Assembly: GCA_002448875.1 (NCBI GenBank)
Contig: DKAS01000087.1
Span: forward strand, 1 to 16,211
Reading direction: 5' to 3'
Source of the DNA: Proteobacteria bacterium UBA6920
Lineage (GTDB): Bacteria > Pseudomonadota > Gammaproteobacteria > SG8-11
DNA: 16,211 nt
This document shows, one piece after another, positions 14,558-16,211 of the stretch. Below the pieces are notes generated by a model. It ran no database searches. It saw only the letters and a program-made list of their open reading frames with translations, and was not told the origin of the DNA. Position 1 is the first letter of the stretch. Each line of letters starts with the position of its first letter. The translations under genes and the position numbers were made by a program.

Positions 14558-16078
14558 ATGCTGCGTTTTCGCACTACGATAATTATTGCTATCAGCTGTG
14601 CGGTCCTGGTGGCGTGCGCCACCGGCAGCGGCGGTATTCGAAGCGCCGGCCTGTCCGAGTCCGACACCGTCGAACCCGCCACCGCCAGCACCGCCGGCAC
14701 CGATACCTCTGCAGCCGGCACGTCTGAAATCAAGACGCCTGAAACCGGCAGCGCGTCTGAGCCAGGTGTTGCCGAGCCAGGCACCGTCGCGACTGGTGCT
14801 ACCGAGTCCGGTATGTCCCGGTCTGGTACGGCCGAACCCGTAATTTCCAGGCAAAGCGCCGCCGTGCCAGATGCAGGCGCGTCCGTTACCGCCAAGTCAG
14901 AGACTGTCCAGCCAAGCGCTGACAAGCCCAGTGCCAGAAAACCCGACGCAGCTCAGACCAGCGACCACAAGGCAAGCGCCAACGATCCTGTTACCGCCAA
15001 ACGCGGCAATACCGATAAGATTTCAGCCAAACCTGTTCCTGGCGAAGCCGGTAAAGCAAAATCCAGTACCGCCAAGTCAGATACCAGTAAAACTGCTATC
15101 GCCGATTCTCCAAATGCCCATTCGGATACGTCCCGGGAAGTAACGCGGAAGCAATCACCGGTAGCGACTGCCGGTGAAACGAAAGGCATCGCCACGCTCA
15201 CTGCTGGAACGCCCCGGCCGAGCACTGCCGAGCCCTCACTCTTCAGGCCCGGCACTTCCGGTGAAGCGGTAAAGAAACAAGCGCCCGATACCGCCGGTGA
15301 GACCCAAGGCGCAGCTGCAAGCACTGAGCGGATGGCGAATCAGCCTGTGGCAGGGGCAACAGAGGTAAACAAGCATGCTTGCAAGATCATCGATGACGTC
15401 ACGCAATGGATATTAGTTAAAGGGGAATGCAAGAACGGTTATGCCCAGGGTGAAGGTGAAGCGGTCAGCGTAGATCAAACGCGCCATTATATCGGTAATT
15501 TTAACAAAGGCGAATTTTCCGGCAGCGGTGTCTATACCTGGGGTGATGGCACCCGTTATCAGGGTGATTTTAGACATGGCGACAAGAACGGCAAGGGCAC
15601 TATGCAATATCCCGACGGCAGTCGCTATACCGGGGAAATGGCCAACAATGTGTATCATGGCGACGGTGTTTATACAGAAAAGGATGGTTCAAAGTACAGC
15701 GGCCAGTTTCAGCATGGCCAGTATCACGGCAAGGGTGAATTCCTCTGGGCCAACGGCAATCGTTACACCGGCGCTTTTAGAAACGGTCAGATGGCCGGGC
15801 AGGGTCAGCTGAGCTACAGCAACGGCGAGAAATATGTCGGCGGTTTCGCCAATAATGAAATGAACGGCGAAGGCACTTACCTCTGGCCCAATGGCGATAA
15901 GTACACCGGTGGTTTCAAGGACGACAAGATCGATGGGACCGGCAGTTATGTCGAAGCAGATGGGTCCAACTATCGCGGCGAATTCAAGCAGGGCGTGAAG
16001 CACGGCTCGGGTACGCTGATCCGGGACGGCAAGGAAACTCCTCAGCAGTGGGTGGAAGGCACTAAAATCGAAGGCTGA
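14558..16078 (+). CDS. MORN-repeat lipoprotein with long disordered linker
   Basis: This is a 506-residue protein from the ATG chosen by Shine-Dalgarno spacing (an in-frame ATG at 14552 gives 508). Residues 1-19 are a lipoprotein signal ending in Leu-Val-Ala-Cys with Cys20. Residues 21-270 are low-complexity, rich in Ser, Thr, Ala, Glu, Pro, Gly and Lys, with recurring AEPG/SGT-like units: a flexible tether. A short cysteine-containing segment (HACKIIDD, then GECKNG) precedes eight 23-residue MORN repeats at about 310-488. Their pattern is YxGxF-x2-G-x3-GxG-x5-DG, and a degenerate unit precedes them. MORN repeats form an elongated beta sheet that in known proteins mediates membrane or protein binding. 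The residue after Cys20 is Ala, not Asp, which fits outer-membrane sorting. It is the second gene in a unit with the bL21-like membrane protein; partnership is inferred from gene order and similar tether design. Confidence 0.85.
   Translation: MLRFRTTIIIAISCAVLVACATGSGGIRSAGLSESDTVEPATASTAGTDTSAAGTSEIKTPETGSASEPGVAEPGTVATGATESGMSRSGTAEPVISRQSAAVPDAGASVTAKSETVQPSADKPSARKPDAAQTSDHKASANDPVTAKRGNTDKISAKPVPGEAGKAKSSTAKSDTSKTAIADSPNAHSDTSREVTRKQSPVATAGETKGIATLTAGTPRPSTAEPSLFRPGTSGEAVKKQAPDTAGETQGAAASTERMANQPVAGATEVNKHACKIIDDVTQWILVKGECKNGYAQGEGEAVSVDQTRHYIGNFNKGEFSGSGVYTWGDGTRYQGDFRHGDKNGKGTMQYPDGSRYTGEMANNVYHGDGVYTEKDGSKYSGQFQHGQYHGKGEFLWANGNRYTGAFRNGQMAGQGQLSYSNGEKYVGGFANNEMNGEGTYLWPNGDKYTGGFKDDKIDGTGSYVEADGSNYRGEFKQGVKHGSGTLIRDGKETPQQWVEGTKIEG
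15485..16021 (+). repeat. eight in-frame 69-bp MORN-coding units
   Basis: Seven full 69-bp units and a shortened eighth encode the MORN repeats. The nucleotide copies have diverged while the Tyr, Gly, Phe and Asn/Asp-Gly positions are kept. This indicates old, selected protein repeats rather than a recent slippage array. Confidence 0.85.
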
Positions 16079-16187
16079 TTTACCGGTCTGTTTTGTGTTC
16101 CGCTGCCGGGACGTTGTTTCTATTTCAAATCTTGATTTAAACACCAGTGCGTGACTGCACAACGGGATCGCAGAAAGGTACGTGGTA

Positions 16188-16201
16188 GGGAAGGAGTTCC
16201 C
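16188..16201. other. small inverted repeat near the window end
   Basis: GGGAA-GGAG-TTCCC is a 5-bp stem about 110 bp after the MORN gene. No T-run follows within the window, so a terminator call is not supported. No gene is visible in 16079-16211. Confidence 0.2.
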
Positions 16202-16211
16202 GCCCGCTTTA

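Noticed and set aside
15485..16021. CRISPR or recent tandem DNA array
   Set aside because: The 69-bp periodicity is in frame, has no spacers and is divergent at DNA level. It encodes MORN repeats.

Overview
The window looks like chromosomal DNA of a gammaproteobacterium. It is GC-rich and codes densely. It carries an envelope-lipid gene pair (cis/trans isomerase and patatin/outer-membrane protein), a membrane protein of the kind found beside cbb3 oxidase operons, and a large BvgS-type sensor kinase. The taxon is inferred from gene content only. I see no tRNA, rRNA, CRISPR array, transposase or phage gene.

Layout. (1) 1-1582: the 3' part of a TauE/SafE-DsbD-like membrane protein on the plus strand converges on a secreted tandem-rhodanese protein on the minus strand. 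The second rhodanese loop has lost its catalytic cysteine, and the protein ends in a His-rich tail. (2) 1931-6799, minus strand: a two-gene operon of a PlpD-type patatin phospholipase with its own POTRA and outer-membrane barrel, followed 18 bp later by a haem-binding fatty acid cis/trans isomerase with a lipoprotein signal. Both gene products act on membrane lipids. (3) 6800-7585: a long non-coding or poorly resolved region with a candidate promoter and a small ORF overlapping the next start. (4) 7586-11260, plus strand: a hybrid histidine kinase with two periplasmic substrate-binding-type domains, one membrane segment, two PAS domains, kinase core and receiver. (5) 11344-16078, plus strand: an unfamiliar envelope gene set. 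It holds a CsgG-like/TPR lipoprotein closed by a strong terminator, then a two-gene unit of a ribosomal protein bL21-like domain on a long disordered linker with a C-terminal membrane anchor, and a lipoprotein with a long disordered linker and eight MORN repeats.

The most notable content is region 5. A bL21-like domain outside the ribosomal context, tethered to the inner membrane and encoded directly upstream of a MORN-repeat lipoprotein, is unusual. The neighbouring CsgG-like lipoprotein suggests an undescribed envelope assembly. The CsgG-like gene also has an apparent single-base frameshift inside its signal peptide: adding one T to a run of five restores a textbook lipoprotein leader. That is either an assembly error or a real lesion. 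Functions for region 5 are inference from domains and gene order only.
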